NCBI GenBank assembly: GCA_009760855.2
Contig: WPIO01000110.1
Location: 905,501-969,500, forward strand
Reading direction: 5' to 3'
Length of the DNA stretch: 64,000 nucleotides
Source of the DNA: Cristatella mucedo
Lineage: Eukaryota > Bryozoa > Phylactolaemata > Cristatellidae
The position numbers and the translations under genes were made by a program. Below, piece after piece: positions 36,201 to 44,674 of this stretch. Below the pieces are notes generated by a model. It worked only from the letters and a program-made list of their open reading frames with translations. It did not search any database and had not been told where the DNA came from. Position 1 is the first letter of the stretch. Each line of letters opens with the position of its first letter.

Positions 36201-39200
36201 ATTCCACCGGACTTGTACGAGTCACCTCTATGCTGCTCCGTGTTGAGTACCGGAGGAACCATGTGGTTCCACGACCCTCAACAGCTTAATCAGTAGAGAA
36301 CTGGAACTTAGTAGCCCAGATATTACACAATCGTTTCCTGCTGCTGAAAAGATTATTTTCAGAACGCCTTCTTGCGTTAGATGGCCTCTGCTTGCCTTGT
36401 ATTTTGAAATTACAGTCTACTTGCTACAAGTTTTTGTAGCTAGCCTACGATGTTTGACCTAGTTAGCAGTCGGTTCCTGAAATTCGTGCATACACTGACG
36501 GATAAGTCTTGGAGGTAGGATAAGAACAAAGATGCTGCACGATTTCCGGGTAACAGTTCTTAGCTTCGCCAAATAGGTTAACAGTAATCTGGTAAAAAAA
36601 AAGATGGTCGTTTAAGGGTCTTGCATTCGGCAAGGACTACTCACCAAAAGCAGGACGTGTCATTTTTGCAACGTATCTGTCCTCCTTGGAAAGCAACTCT
36701 TCTATTATTTCATAAAACCTATTGGATACATCCGAATCCTTTTGAAAGTAATCACCGACAACTTTCCTCATGGCAGACGCACCCTTTTTTTGGACGATGT
36801 CGAGAAGTTTATTCGCCCTTGTTGTAGAAGTCTCCCCGCTCTACAACAAAAATTGTTAAGCATGACAGTATAACGACGGATCCCGTCTTAAAGATTCCCG
36901 TTAAAGATTTACGAGCGCTTGTACTGCCAACGATGAAGCTCTTGATCTATAATTTCTTAAGAAACAACTATTCACTGTAAGATAACGCTCTCTATAGGAA
37001 GATTATCTCCATAAGAATATATTGCAATTGCATGCTGGAATGTTTTTCTCTGAGCTTGCAGCAATAATTTTCATATGCCTGTTTGTTCTTTTCATTATCA
37101 TTGGCTGCCTCAGAAACTTTTTCATTCACTATCAATGCGACCAAAGCCAAATTCCACGGTGTCCTGTTTTTATTCAGAAAAAGCAACACCTCCAGCATTC
37201 TGGGTTCCAAACTACACCGGTAAGGACAAAACACTCTCTTCGCCATGGAAAAGTCTCTCTGCCTCATATGATGTTGCAAGCAAGAAGCCGGTGTTGATGT
37301 ACTTTGCTGTATGCTTTCTTCTCAACATGCTGTCGCTTGTGTGCTCGCTCAGCAAAAGACAACTGAGCACCATCATCTGTAGCGTAATCCACGTCCGGAT
37401 ATACAGACAACAACAATTGTTCAACAGCACGTTTTTATGAATTTTCAGAGTGTTCTCCTTGTTTGTTTGTATCTTGATGATGGTCATTTCCAATTCTTTA
37501 CTGTGGATGATATCTGTATTGTTGCCAAGACAGCGATGGAAGGCAAACTCTCGGTACGAGTCAATGATCGATTGGAATAAAACACCCGTTCTTTCATGGA
37601 CATGTCGAGTCACTACAGCACTATACTACATATATTGATACTGTCAAGCAATCTAGAGCAATATATTGATACTATCAAGCAATCCAGTACAATATATTGG
37701 TATGGTTACTCAGATCAGGATAATGTATAACAGCCAATGTAGTGCAGTATATTTTATCTACAATGTATTGTTTCGCAGCCTTGGGTCATAGCCGACCTGT
37801 TGATAGGGCGAACGCAGCATGCAGGGAGGTTCTTACTGACCCACCGAAGAAGGCCTGCCGGTAGGTATAGACCAATGGAGACATCGCACCTTATGCTAAC
37901 CAGGTCCTGTTTTGAGTAGCATATCCAAGAGAATCTCACAAACAGTCACAGCGAAAGTAACATCGAAATATTCGAAGTTACTACGAAGAAGTTCGGTTAA
38001 GGTCCACACTGAGCTTGGAGTCGCCCGAAGCGGCTCTCTATCGTAGGGGGAAGAATTACAAAAAAAGTCACGTTGCAAAAGAGAACTGAACAAAGGACGA
38101 GGACTTAGGACGAGTAAGAATGATATAAAAAAAATCTTTTGGCTTACTTCGTGTATATCATGTTTTACCGAGACCTTTTCTTTCAAGGTCACTATCTGTG
38201 AGCAGAGAAATCTTTAGTAATTAATATTTCCATAAGTAGTACGGTACTAATTTCCTACACATCGCAAAAATGTAGCATGCTTTGGTTAACGTTTTTTACT
38301 ATAGAAAACACAATAAATGCAGACCCTCATGAATAGACAACTCTTTGTTGGCAAATTTACCTTCTCGAATATTCGAGTAGTGTGGCAACTTTAAAAAAAT
38401 GGATTAACAACTCCTTCTCGCCTGCCTCTAGTCTCGCCTGGGCATCACTGACATCGCACCGCAATGGTCTGGGTCCTTTCTTAGAGGTGCACCCCAGAGC
38501 ATTGAAGCCCATGGGACAAAGTCATCTGAAGATGCTGGCTTTGGGGATGCAAAATAGTGCTACTGTTTATTCTTACATCAAGCAGTTTCAGTTGATACTC
38601 GACGTGGTTTCAACGTCACAGATGAGGTCAAGTTAGTTTTAGCTGGTCTTCACACGAACAAATATGGATAGGACTGCCTTTTATGCTGCCCCTAGGGAAC
38701 TATTCAACACTATGATGCAATTTGAATAATGTCAAAAAATAATGAGAGTAATAATCATACTTACCCAAGTGCACAGTACCCCAAGAGAAAAACATCTGTT
38801 TTAGGCACCTTGCATATACTGGTAAGGAGGCATTTCAATGATTTGCTGATAGCATGTAGTATCAGAACACATACAAACACAATTAAAAATTCACATCGAC
38901 AAGAGCAAATACTTTTAGTGGAACGGATGGGTTGTTTCTTTCCGAGTGTCATTAAGTCATAGGATGTCATGAGGTCAGTCTGGTTTTGATTCTATGATTT
39001 GGAAACGAAATACGGTGCCATGATCTGCCAAGATCCAAGGTTGTACAGAGGCACATCTAAACGACTCAGGATAGGTAGTGGTACGATGACTAGGCTGATT
39101 GGAAAGGAATTGAGATAGTATGGCCAGGCTAGAGAATACAGGCACCTAAAACTGAGTGACAGAACTTCGAAGTCGATCCTCTGCTTGACAGGGAACTAGT

Positions 39201-39672
39201 GCTGGTCGGTGAGAAGTGGCTCAATAAACCGGCTAAAACTTTCACATCTCGTCAGCCTAGCCACCTGGTTTCATGCAAGTGCATCCCAAAGCACCCTATT
39301 GCACAGGAAGGGAGATCTAGTATGAGAGAAGTCTGGACGGCATCTCTAAAATGCACGGACCAGCTTATCTGCCGTATCCTTGTCTAAGAATAAATATAAC
39401 ATGCCACTATCTCTTATACAAAATACCTTTATTTCCGTAAACTATTAAATAGGTAGCACTTTCAGTAATAAGTTAATAAAAGATAAGGTGAAAAATCAAA
39501 TATTTTGTTTGAACTTACCAAAATATCTTCCTTGTCCGCAGGTATAATAAATCCATCAGACTCTAGATTTGTGGCTAGCGAGAGAGAATCACCGGCAGTC
39601 AGCTTCTCCATTAGTTTGGGCACGATCTTACGGAAAGCTCTTTGGAAAGTATCATCACTTAACTCGTCATAA
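14532..39672 (-). CDS. CARD - novel region - trypsin-fold protease (six exons; 5' end unresolved)
   Basis: Six minus-strand exons join with perfectly matching phases: 39672-39519, 36840-36645, 35586-35517, 30378-29861, 21580-21419 and 15235-14532. The product is 600 residues from the first codon seen. Residues 1 to ~110 form a CARD (helices 1-3 in the first exon, 4-6 in the second). Residues ~117-140 are a polar linker, and ~141-312 are a region I do not recognise. Residues ~314-600 are a trypsin-fold peptidase with His ~362 (TCSHV), Asp ~402 (DLDVLVL) and Ser ~514 (GSSGSPVL). No signal peptide or membrane segment is seen, so it is probably intracellular. CARDs mediate homotypic assembly in apoptosis and inflammation, so proximity-induced activation of the protease is a reasonable inference. 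The first exon lacks a start codon and begins with one base of a split codon, so at least one upstream exon exists. No expression evidence is available here. Confidence 0.85.
15330..15595 (+). mobile_element. L2-like LINE 3' UTR and tail
   Basis: Plus orientation: GCATGCTGACCCTGTGCATG in the UTR, then GCAGCAAATGTAAAGCACCT, the hairpin AAAGAGATTGAGTTCTCTGA, and GTGCATTATTATTATT at the end. It is 5'-truncated and lies in the last intron of the CARD-protease gene. Confidence 0.85.
15600..17285. other. Unassigned intron sequence
   Basis: Inside the last intron of the CARD-protease gene. I see no convincing gene or repeat. A 49-codon plus-strand frame at 16331 starts MPSREKGKNSGKKHNKKH and is very basic; it is followed by a GCAGCAGCCATGG stretch in another frame. 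It could be the end of a degraded retrocopy or chance. Confidence 0.4.
17285..17485 (+). mobile_element. SINE-2 copy (second tRNA-derived family)
   Basis: Plus orientation: GTGGTCGCTTCACCACCTAG, then GTCGTGGGTTAAAGTCCGGC in the B-box position, CAGTGGGTGATCCCATAGAA, ACTGCAAGCGGTTTTGATAG, and GGCTATTTTGCAGCTATATA. It shares this order with copies at 25.8, 26.6, 32.6 and 62.0 kb. Confidence 0.7.
18210..19322 (+). pseudogene. Reverse transcriptase domain of the R2-like element
   Basis: Blocks in order are: LHKNGDPSMSGNFRPIRPML (RT 'RPI' region, about 18415-18475); SPQKRGFVPDGKGCLGKFF; SAFLDLQNVFGSIS (palm, with a catalytic Asp, about 18653-18695); TVGLRQGDHLSPIFFDLTM (about 18812-18870); and CTLADGLALFLGTSSG, where the usual YADD box has become LADG. 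The loss of the second catalytic Asp and an internal stop near 18630 show it cannot work. The order and motifs fit R2/R4-type elements. Confidence 0.8.
19455..19512 (-). mobile_element. L2-like LINE tail inserted in the R2-like element
   Basis: Minus orientation: GAAAGAGATTGAGTTCTCTT, then AGGGCGCTTTATCAAGTGCA, then TTATTATTATTA. Only the tail is present, which dates this insertion after the R2-like copy. Confidence 0.85.
19867..20211 (+). pseudogene. Restriction-like endonuclease domain of the R2-like element
   Basis: The frame is open for 114 codons. The core LDLVIGNGTDMVIVDVTVPF has the Asp-Leu-Val and VDVTV segments typical of the PD-(D/E)XK-like nuclease of R2-clade LINEs. It is followed by a helical segment with NETDKYAAIA, matching the conserved 'K-Y' helix, and a C-terminal PNNEACLADLGI. 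The nuclease nicks target DNA to prime reverse transcription in these elements. A second copy is at 56.8-57.1 kb. Confidence 0.8.
20310..21412. other. Unassigned intron sequence
   Basis: Between the R2-like element and the His exon of the protease gene. I find no ORF, RNA gene or clear repeat. Confidence 0.4.
21419..21580 (-). CDS. CARD-protease exon E: catalytic His half of the protease
   Basis: Acceptor TATTTTACTTCAG and donor GTAAGT (21418-21413). It holds 53 full codons: an N-terminal strand (SVGLLVCKSETMLGTGFCIG) typical of a trypsin fold, then KFIMTCSHVWPG with the catalytic His. It enters and leaves in phase 1, and both joins make a valid codon. Cysteines in the His block suggest a cytosolic or unusual S1-type peptidase. 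Confidence 0.9.
22215..22320 (-). mobile_element. SINE-2 fragment
   Basis: Minus-strand order as in other copies: a degenerate B-box segment, CCTGCAGTAGGCGATACTTT, then ATTGCCAACTGCAAGCCGCG and GGTGATAGCC. The ends are worn. Confidence 0.6.
22505..22640 (-). mobile_element. SINE-1 copy
   Basis: Minus orientation: GCTCGCCCCGACCAGGATCT, GGGCTCGAGCCCCGAGGCAT, GAATAGAGATTAAGTTCTAT and GAGGCGCTATATAAGGG. The A box is diverged (CAGTGGTTAAGG kept). Confidence 0.8.
22650..24675. other. Unassigned sequence, possibly old retroelement debris
   Basis: No ORF with a recognisable domain is seen. 23.9-24.5 kb is somewhat GC-rich with scattered protein-like pieces on both strands, which may be retrotransposon remnants. 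I could not identify a family. Confidence 0.3.
24680..24745 (-). mobile_element. L2-like LINE tail
   Basis: Minus orientation: AGGAAGAGATTGAGTTCTCC, GAGGGCGCTTTATAAAATGC and TTATTATTGTTATTAT. Only the tail is present, and it is inserted in an R2-like RT remnant. Confidence 0.8.
24746..25060 (-). mobile_element. R2-like RT fragment
   Basis: Minus-strand pieces include NQMGFLPGIEGYLELSFLTE, then (after a frame change) LAAFLDLQNAFA, the same palm motif as LDLQNVFGS at 18.7 kb. It stops where the L2 tail was inserted. A third copy or close relative of the R2-like family. Confidence 0.6.
25735..25925 (-). mobile_element. SINE-2 copy
   Basis: Minus orientation: GACCTCGGTGCCGAAGTCGT, GGGTTCGAATACTGTGGTGG (B box), CGATCCTTTATTGCCACTGA, then AAGGCTCTTCTGTTGCTATA and an AAAAGAGGCTTTT end with TTTATTTATT. 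Confidence 0.8.
26535..26705 (+). mobile_element. SINE-2 copy
   Basis: Plus orientation: CGGTCCCGAGGTCGTGGGTT, GATTCCTGAAGTGGGCGATT, CCACTGCAAGCGGTGGTGAT, AGCCGTAAAGACTCTTCAGT, then AAGGAGGCTGTTTAATGATC and TTATTTATTATTTATT. It is among the best-preserved copies. Confidence 0.85.
26860..26945 (-). mobile_element. SINE-2 fragment
   Basis: A minus-strand fragment of the middle part: TTTCGAATCCTACTGTAGGC, then CAGCTGCAAGCGTGGTGATA. Truncated at both ends. Confidence 0.65.
26950..29855. other. Unassigned intron sequence
   Basis: Intron between exons D and E of the CARD-protease gene. No coherent ORF, RNA gene or repeat is seen. Confidence 0.4.
29861..30378 (-). CDS. CARD-protease exon D: unrecognised region
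   Basis: Acceptor TTGTTGAAACAG follows a long pyrimidine- and GT-rich stretch; the donor is GTGAGT (29860-29855). The exon is open for 172 codons with no stop, so it is coding beyond reasonable chance. The first part (SSREELKRWIELHKEGLPKP) is helical. The second has SWLEPATSTSYAWLFDLAG, a basic SRKRKFQLQLF, and a Leu-rich RLRSLGF end. I recognise no family. It enters in phase 2 and leaves in phase 1, joining both neighbours. It could be a regulatory or adaptor domain between the CARD and the protease. Confidence 0.88.
31090..31440 (-). mobile_element. L2-like LINE, second subfamily, C-terminal fragment
   Basis: Minus-strand piece LFNSLPQFLCNDNYSATDDY, then SSFTAFLSCYFHATPTP, matching RFLRNDNYSPAADYGSSF at 58.4 kb. 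Stops and shifts mark it as dead. Confidence 0.75.
31448..31640 (-). mobile_element. L2-like LINE tail and short UTR
   Basis: Minus orientation: CACTTTGCAGCAAATGTAAA, GCACCTAGAAAGAGATTAAG, TTCTTTGAGGACGCTTTATC, then AAGTGCATTATTATTATTAT. The body is truncated. An ATG/ATT-rich simple repeat follows at 31620-31660. Confidence 0.8.
32600..32765 (+). mobile_element. SINE-2 copy
   Basis: A diverged plus-strand copy: CAGTGGGCTATCTTGTATTG, CCCATTGCAAGCGGTGGGGA, TAGTCGTTTAGGCACGTCTG, then AAAAGAGGCTGAACG. Confidence 0.65.
32770..34615. other. Unassigned intron sequence with one Cys-rich frame
   Basis: In the intron between exons C and D. Only one frame draws attention: minus strand 33860-33687, 57 codons to a TGA, with LGCNCDACDEFVRKMF and GEEMEAGAKHW. 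It could be an alternative terminal exon or chance; see findings. Confidence 0.35.
34635..34720 (+). mobile_element. L2-like LINE tail
   Basis: Plus orientation: TTGTAAAGCGCCTAGAGAGA, GATTAAGTTCTCTGAGGGCG, CTTTATCAAGTGAATTATTA, then an ATT run. One of the cleanest tail copies; the hairpin GCGCC...GGGCGC is fully preserved. Confidence 0.9.
35517..35586 (-). CDS. CARD-protease exon C: short linker
   Basis: This 70-nt exon sits between acceptor TTCTTAATCCGTAG and donor GTAAGA. It encodes the polar linker KEVPRNEHVKVGPPKESDGA. Its length (1 mod 3) is exactly what is needed to carry the phase from 1 (exon B) to 2 (exon D). Strong splice sites plus the phase fit make it convincing despite its small size. 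Confidence 0.82.
36645..36840 (-). CDS. CARD-protease exon B: CARD helices 4-6
   Basis: Acceptor TTTTGTTGTAG and donor GTGAGT (36644-36639). It encodes ANKLLDIVQKKGASAMRKVV, then the VSNRFYEIIEELLSKE helix. 'LLDIVxKKG...AM' is the classical CARD helix 4-5 signature. It opens in phase 0, continuing directly from exon A, and leaves in phase 1. Confidence 0.9.
37000..37320 (-). mobile_element. hAT transposase C-terminal fragment
   Basis: Two overlapping minus-strand frames together show the hAT dimerisation region: ATSYEAERLF in one frame, then FSMAKRVFCPYRCSLEPRML and EVLLFLNKNRTPWNLALVAL in the other. This corresponds to the 'ASSVASERLFS...RRNRLSPE...LLFLNKNRxxW' pattern. One frameshift separates them. 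It lies in the intron between the two CARD exons and differs from the hAT at 8-10 kb. Confidence 0.7.
38395..38570 (+). mobile_element. L2-like RT remnant
   Basis: The plus-strand piece SSLAWASLTSHRNGLGPFLE matches SRLARASLALHCSGLGP in the longer copy at 40.7 kb. Short and dead. Confidence 0.55.
39519..39672 (-). CDS. CARD-protease exon A: CARD helices 1-3 (first exon seen)
   Basis: Acceptor CTCGTTTTTGTAG and donor GTAAGT (39518-39513). It begins with one base of a split codon and encodes DTFQRAFRKIVPKLMEKL, then GDSLSLATNLESDGFIIPAD and KEDIL, the usual start of a CARD. It leaves in phase 0, so exon B follows without a split codon. No suitable ATG lies before the domain, hence at least one more upstream exon. 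Confidence 0.88.
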
Positions 39673-39849
39673 CTACAAAAACGAGTTAATAGCCAAATAA
39701 ATTTCACAATTTAACAAAATAAAGCACACTTAGTCATGCAAACAAAATTACAACTTGTTTTCCATTTGCACCACATGAGCACTGAGATCATGACTAGTCG
39801 GGGCTTGTAGATTGTAATTGAAGTGAAGCTGACTTCGACGAACGTCTTT

Positions 39850-41905
39850 CACTGAGGTCTCTTAATGATGAGGAAGAAGTTCCCACAATTAGATAAGACA
39901 CGAGAAGCAACTTCTGAAAATAAAAACCAAACATATTTATGTCTACCCTTGACTATCTCCTTGACCACTCCTATGTTAGCCGATCCTTGCAGTGATATAG
40001 CTGATCGCTTCTCTAGCTTCTCGGTCAGCAAGATCAGAGAGTCCATCCCAAAGGCAGTGGCATCCAGTCTGGACTCTGGACCCCGAGCAACAACCCAACA
40101 GGCGTCCCCTCCCTCAATATATTCCCTGCAGGACCCCAATGCCTACATTCAAGGAGGCCACGAAACACCTCATACTGAAATTCATCTCCCAATCAAAGGA
40201 GACTACTAGTCCTCGGGATTTTGTACCCGTGGTCCTACTGGTATGATGCATAGTTCTGCTGCTCCCATGCTTAACTGAAATTATTAATATGTTCTTAGCC
40301 TCAGGACATTTCCCTGCACCTTTCAAAAAGCAGTAGTGCACCAGTGAGGCCCTTAATTTTAAGAAAGCAGCACTAGACCAAGAGAACTTGAAACGCTGCC
40401 CCTCATTCTCTCTCTTACAGCTCCTATCAAAGGCACTAGACAGCAATTTGGCAGACAAGATGCACTCGTATATTGAAACTTTACACCTAGCAAGTAAGTT
40501 CCAGTTGGATTTTTAGAGCTACTCACTCTACAGAGCCAGCGTTGCTTCGGGTGTATAACAACCTTCTTAGGAATGCAGACTTAAGTAGAATCAATGTGTT
40601 TGTTTGCTCTATCTTTCGGCGAATGTTGATATTTTCGATCGCCAAGTCCTTCTCGAGAGCCTCTCGTCTTGCCCGAGCATCACTGGCACTGCACTGCAGT
40701 GGTTTAGGTCCTATCTCAGTGGAGGACTCCCGAGTGCTGACGTGAACGAAAAAAATATCTGGCCCAGCGGTTAAGGTGCTCGCCATCGACCAAGGTCTGG
40801 CTGAGGTCGTGGGCTCGAGCTCCGAGGCATATGTGAAGCGCCTGAATAGAGATTAAGTTCTCTTGGGGCGCTATATAAATGAATTATATTTATATTTTAT
40901 TTATATTTAATCATCCGAGAAACTACTGAAGTGTGGAGTACCTAAGGGCTCTCTGCTTTGCCAGCTTCGTTTCGCATTTTAAACTCTTCCTCTTTCCGAT
41001 GTGATCGCCAAAGACAATCTAGGCATTCACTTGAATGCATAGGACACTCGGTTGGAACTTTGCTTTGATCCTTCTCAGCCTTCTAGCACGTCAAATTCTC
41101 TCCGTGGCTGCATTTATTGCTCACATCCACACATGGATGGCAGCAAAATGTATTACATTGACTGACAATACGACCAACTTAATAGTTATGGGCTAACCAA
41201 GTGGACTCGGAAATTTGAAAACTTAACGCATTAAATCGACTGTATTAAGACATTTCTTTCACCTGCACAAAATCCAGGTGTCCAGCTCCAAAGTGACCTT
41301 GCACTAGATAATCACGTCAGCTCCACAGTAAAGTATGTCTACTTTTAGCTATGCAACATTGCCAAAATGTGAAATTTCTTAGACATGGATACCATATTCA
41401 AATTGGTCCGTGCATTTGTAAAACCCAGTCTCGACTTCTGCAACTCATTGCTTGCTGGTCTACTGACCTGAGCAATCAGGTACTTACAGCTGGTCCTAAA
41501 CTCTGCAGCTAGTCTTGTCTGTCGTGAGCGTCGTAGTTGCCACATCGCACCGTTTCTCGTCTACCTGCACTGGCTTCCAGTCAAGGAACGCATCGACTTC
41601 AAGGTTCTGTCGCTCACTTTTAGGTCCCGTCATTCTCTGGCTTCAGCCTTCTTATCAGATCTACTCCCCCACCAGGCTAAGCCTCGTACCAACCGCTTTT
41701 CTGAATCAAATCGGTTAGGAGCACCCACGAGCTAAAGGCACGGTCTCCAATGTATTTGAGGCTCGTACGAGGTGTAGGTAAAGTCTGGAACTCACTTCAG
41801 ACTTACGTCTCGACATCCTTGCCTAAATGATGTAGCACCATTCCCTGATGGAATTAAAAAAGAAACTTATAACGAACCTGTTTATCACAGCATTTAGTGG
41901 GTCCT
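39850..41905 (+). mobile_element. L2/CR1-like LINE, long decayed RT copy
   Basis: Plus-strand RT blocks in order: PCSDIADRFSSFSVSKIRES (pre-RT region, about 39980), LLSKALDSNLADKMHSYIET (about 40430), VYNNLLRNADLSRINV, a thumb region DYCNSLLAG-like (about 41440), and FKVLSLTFRSRHSLA-like (about 41600), then a 3' UTR. There are many stops. A SINE-1 is inserted at 40760. It is the most complete LINE copy in the window. Confidence 0.85.
40760..40905 (+). mobile_element. SINE-1 copy inside the LINE
   Basis: Plus orientation: CCCAGCGGTTAAGGTGCTCG, CGACCAAGGTCTGGCTGAGG, TCGTGGGCTCGAGCTCCGAG, GAATAGAGATTAAGTTCTCT, TGGGGCGCTATATAAATGAA, then a TTTATATTTA tail. Excellent preservation, so probably young. 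Confidence 0.88.
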
Positions 41906-41954
41906 TGTTATTCGTCCTTTTTGTGCTTATGCATGCTGACACTTTGCTTAGTAA

Positions 41955-42600
41955 AAGTAATAATTATACGTTTGCATAGCGCCCTCAGACAACTTAATCT
42001 CTGTCTAGGCACTTTACGTATGCTCCAAAGGAAGCATGATCAAACGGTTGGTGGTAGCATACTCAGTGTCAACAAGCATAACATGTATAGAGGGGACTTG
42101 CTCGGGGTCAACTTGCAAACGTGGTTAGTAGCAGCACACCAGACAACGCATAATGCTGTCGACAGCCAAGCCTTGCTGCAGAGTTTAGCAAGGTACAACT
42201 AAACGTCGTCTGTATTGAAGTAAAAGCCTAGATCGTGCTTAGCAATCACGTCGGCAAGAGTGAGATTTTAAACCCTGAAAAGGAGTGGGCCAACGCCAAG
42301 CCCTCATGTACACCGTACTTGAGTGAATGCTCGGATAATCGCTGTCCATTCACATCAACACTCTGGAGTCTCCTACTGAGAGTAAACATAGCCATTGTAG
42401 TGCAGTGCCAGCGATTCCCAGGCTAGATGAGGAACGCTCGAGAAGAACTTGGTGATTGACAGGTTCGAAAGCTGCCGAAAGATATAGCAAAACAAGCAGA
42501 GGGATTCTACCTAAGTCTTCATCCTAAGAGAGTCATTATGTACCCGAAGCAATGCTGACTCGGTGGAGTCACTAGCTCCAAAACGAGACTGCAACTTACT
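41955..42600 (-). mobile_element. L2-like LINE 3' part
   Basis: Tail at 41955-42030 on the minus strand, with RT remnants above it. The 42426-42235 region in antisense matches the same ORF as 11.2 kb. Truncated and dead. Confidence 0.75.
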
Positions 42601-42805
42601 ACTTTTACAAAATTCCAGGCTATAATTAACCATATTTGGCATGACCCAGTGCATGTCACCTCAAATAATATTCTGTTTGAATATATTGTGCATGCTGCCA
42701 CTAATTATTTGATCATACTTCCTTTTTAGGATGTATAAAGTGCCTAAAAAGAGATTTTACGTTCTCTGAGAGTGATATACAAAAGTATCATTATTATTAT
42801 ACTCT
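42600..42805 (+). mobile_element. L2-like LINE 3' UTR and tail
   Basis: Plus orientation: GTGCATGCTGCCACTAATTA, then AAGTGCCTAAAAAGAGATTT and CGTTCTCTGAGAGTGATATA, then an ATT-rich end. Diverged. Confidence 0.7.
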
Positions 42806-42959
42806 AATTAAATTCTGACGTTTTTTACTTTAATAAAGTCAACAAGTTAACCACTATCATCGTTGATGTAAATTAGAGAACTTTGAAAAATGCCTATAAT
42901 TTATCTAAAATCACCGATCCAATCGGTACTTTAATTTAGGAACTCAATAATCTTACAAA

Positions 42960-43045
42960 CAAAGAACGGAGAACCTAGATAATTGCTCTTTTTTGACCCG
43001 GGTAACGCTTTCGCTTTGAGCGACCGTAGGTTCGAGCCCTGATGC
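42960..43045 (+). mobile_element. tRNA-like SINE head fragment
   Basis: CTTTGAGCGACCGTAGGTTC then GAGCCCTGATGCTC resembles the D-arm to T-arm part of a tRNA with a B box (GGTTCGAGCCC). It does not fold into a full tRNA, so a SINE head is more likely than a tRNA gene. Confidence 0.4.
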
Positions 43046-43082
43046 TCAAATACCGCGCCCGGATGGAGAAAAAATAAAAATA

Positions 43083-43175
43083 CAATTTACGTGTACAGCG
43101 CCCTATAAGAACTAAATCTCTATCCAGGTGCTACACATATGCAGCAGAGCTCGAGCCAGCGACTTCCGTTATAAT
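43083..43175 (-). mobile_element. SINE-1 partial copy
   Basis: Minus orientation: GCTCGAGCTCTGCTGCATAT, GTGTAGCACCTGGATAGAGA, TTTAGTTCTTATAGGGCGCT. The A-box end is missing. Confidence 0.7.
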
Positions 43176-43274
43176 TTTTCTCAGTTATTTATCCGTTACT
43201 AATATTCATTAAATTCATACACCTTGACCTCGGTTAACTAAGACGAAGACCATATGCCAGCCCAGATTTAATAT

Positions 43275-43422
43275 AATAATAATATAGTACATTTGTATAG
43301 CATCCCAAGAGAACTTAATCTCTATTCATTCGCTTTACGTATGCCTCGGGGCTCGAGCCCACGACCTCAGCCAGACCTCGGTCACCGGGGAGAGCACCTT
43401 AACCGCTCGACCAAACCAGCTC
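43275..43422 (-). mobile_element. SINE-1 copy
   Basis: Minus orientation: AGCTGGTTTGGTCGAGCGGT, TAAGGTGCTCTCCCCGGTGA, GGGCTCGAGCCCCGAGGCAT, GAATAGAGATTAAGTTCTCT, TGGGATGCTATACAAATGTA. Full length. Confidence 0.85.
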
Positions 43423-43499
43423 TAGCACTCTCATGGAGCTGTATAAATGAAGTTTGATTGTTTCGCTAAAGAAAGTACACATCAAGATACTGCTTTCTC

Positions 43500-44630
43500 A
43501 TTCTTTCTCAGCCATAGTAGCTATATTGGGAGGCGATTCTCATATTAGCAATGCCAAACGCTATTGGCACAGCAAGATAAAGAAATTACGGCTACACTTG
43601 TCTTACAATTAGAAAAATCCCCACACCAATAAGAGTTGCAACAAAACTAAAATAAAGCCAACCTAACAAGACTTTTGACGACAAAATTGATGATCAAATG
43701 GTATTTTATATCCTAATGAAAAAATGGGGCAAAAGAGAATACTAGTCTGTATTGCTTACAAAACGTAGAAACGGTTTTCTGAAAAGATTCTTGTTGCCTC
43801 CGACCATCTTTGAAATACCTTGCCTTTTGACATTTAGTTCTGCTTTGGTGCAATACAAATTTATTAGTCCTACTATTTTTTTAATATTTATATTGACCCT
43901 ACATCGCTAAAGACGATGCTTGGAAATACTATTCATCGTATTCCACGAAAAAGAAGCACTTCGATAGCTGGAAAATACAGTTGAAGGAAAATGCCGTTCA
44001 AGTTTGAACACGACCCATTTTGTGCATGCCTAGCAGTAAACAGTACATGATTTAGAGTGGTGGAAATATCGACGATTTGATAGAAACAGTTGTCGGTATT
44101 ATAAATCGTTCAACTGCGCTTTTGTGTGTTAACCTAGAGGCTACGTGCTACCACTTCACGAGCCAGGTCGCTGATTTGAGTGCTGTAGCAGGTCATTCTG
44201 TATTGCCTATAACACTCGTGAATAATAGCCGGTAACGGCTCTTCAGTCTATCAGCTTTTTAACAACTTTAACAAACCTTTTTTATGGTGGCCGAGCAACT
44301 AATGAACCAAATTAAACGTCTACCATAGCCTAGACTCCCTAGGAGCATCTATGAGAAAAATCATCAAATTGATAGAATGTTAACACTTCTCTTTCACTAA
44401 CATCCGTGGCTCAGCCTGATATGCTTTATAAGAAAGGGTATTTCTTTCCGTCAAAGGCCGATCTTTTATGTGACCGCATTACATGTTTGAACGTCCAAGA
44501 TTTATTGAAGAATGTATTCGTAAACTACAGGTTTGAAATTTTATTTGACCTCATAATTACCAAGAGTATTTAATTGGCCTTAGCATTCCCTTTTGGTTCT
44601 ACCTAGTTACAGATATCCTTAAGATATGCT
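43500..44630. other. Unassigned sequence with a SINE-2 piece
   Basis: No gene is recognised. 44165-44290 (plus) carries a worn SINE-2 remnant (CATTCTGTATTGCCTATAAC, GCCGGTAACGGCTCTTCAGT). Confidence 0.4.
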
Positions 44631-44637
44631 CACTTAC

Positions 44638-44674
44638 TTTTTTCCGATTTCCCCAAAGTACAATGGACAAAGGG
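44638..44674 (-). CDS. Tentative 37-nt exon of the CARD-protease gene
   Basis: A long pyrimidine tract (TTTTTGCTGCTTTTTTTGAG) precedes the exon and a strong donor GTAAGTGAG follows. Its length (1 mod 3) and its frame can deliver the two-base overhang needed by exon A. This rests only on splice sites and phase, with no homology. Confidence 0.25.

Noticed and set aside
37896-38192. 98-aa minus-strand ORF with a helical end (TELLRSNFEYFDV)
   Set aside because: It lies between two CARD exons that join directly in phase 0, and it has no good splice sites.
42960-43045. Possible tRNA gene
   Set aside because: A B-box-like element is present but no acceptor stem or cloverleaf closes; a SINE head is more likely.
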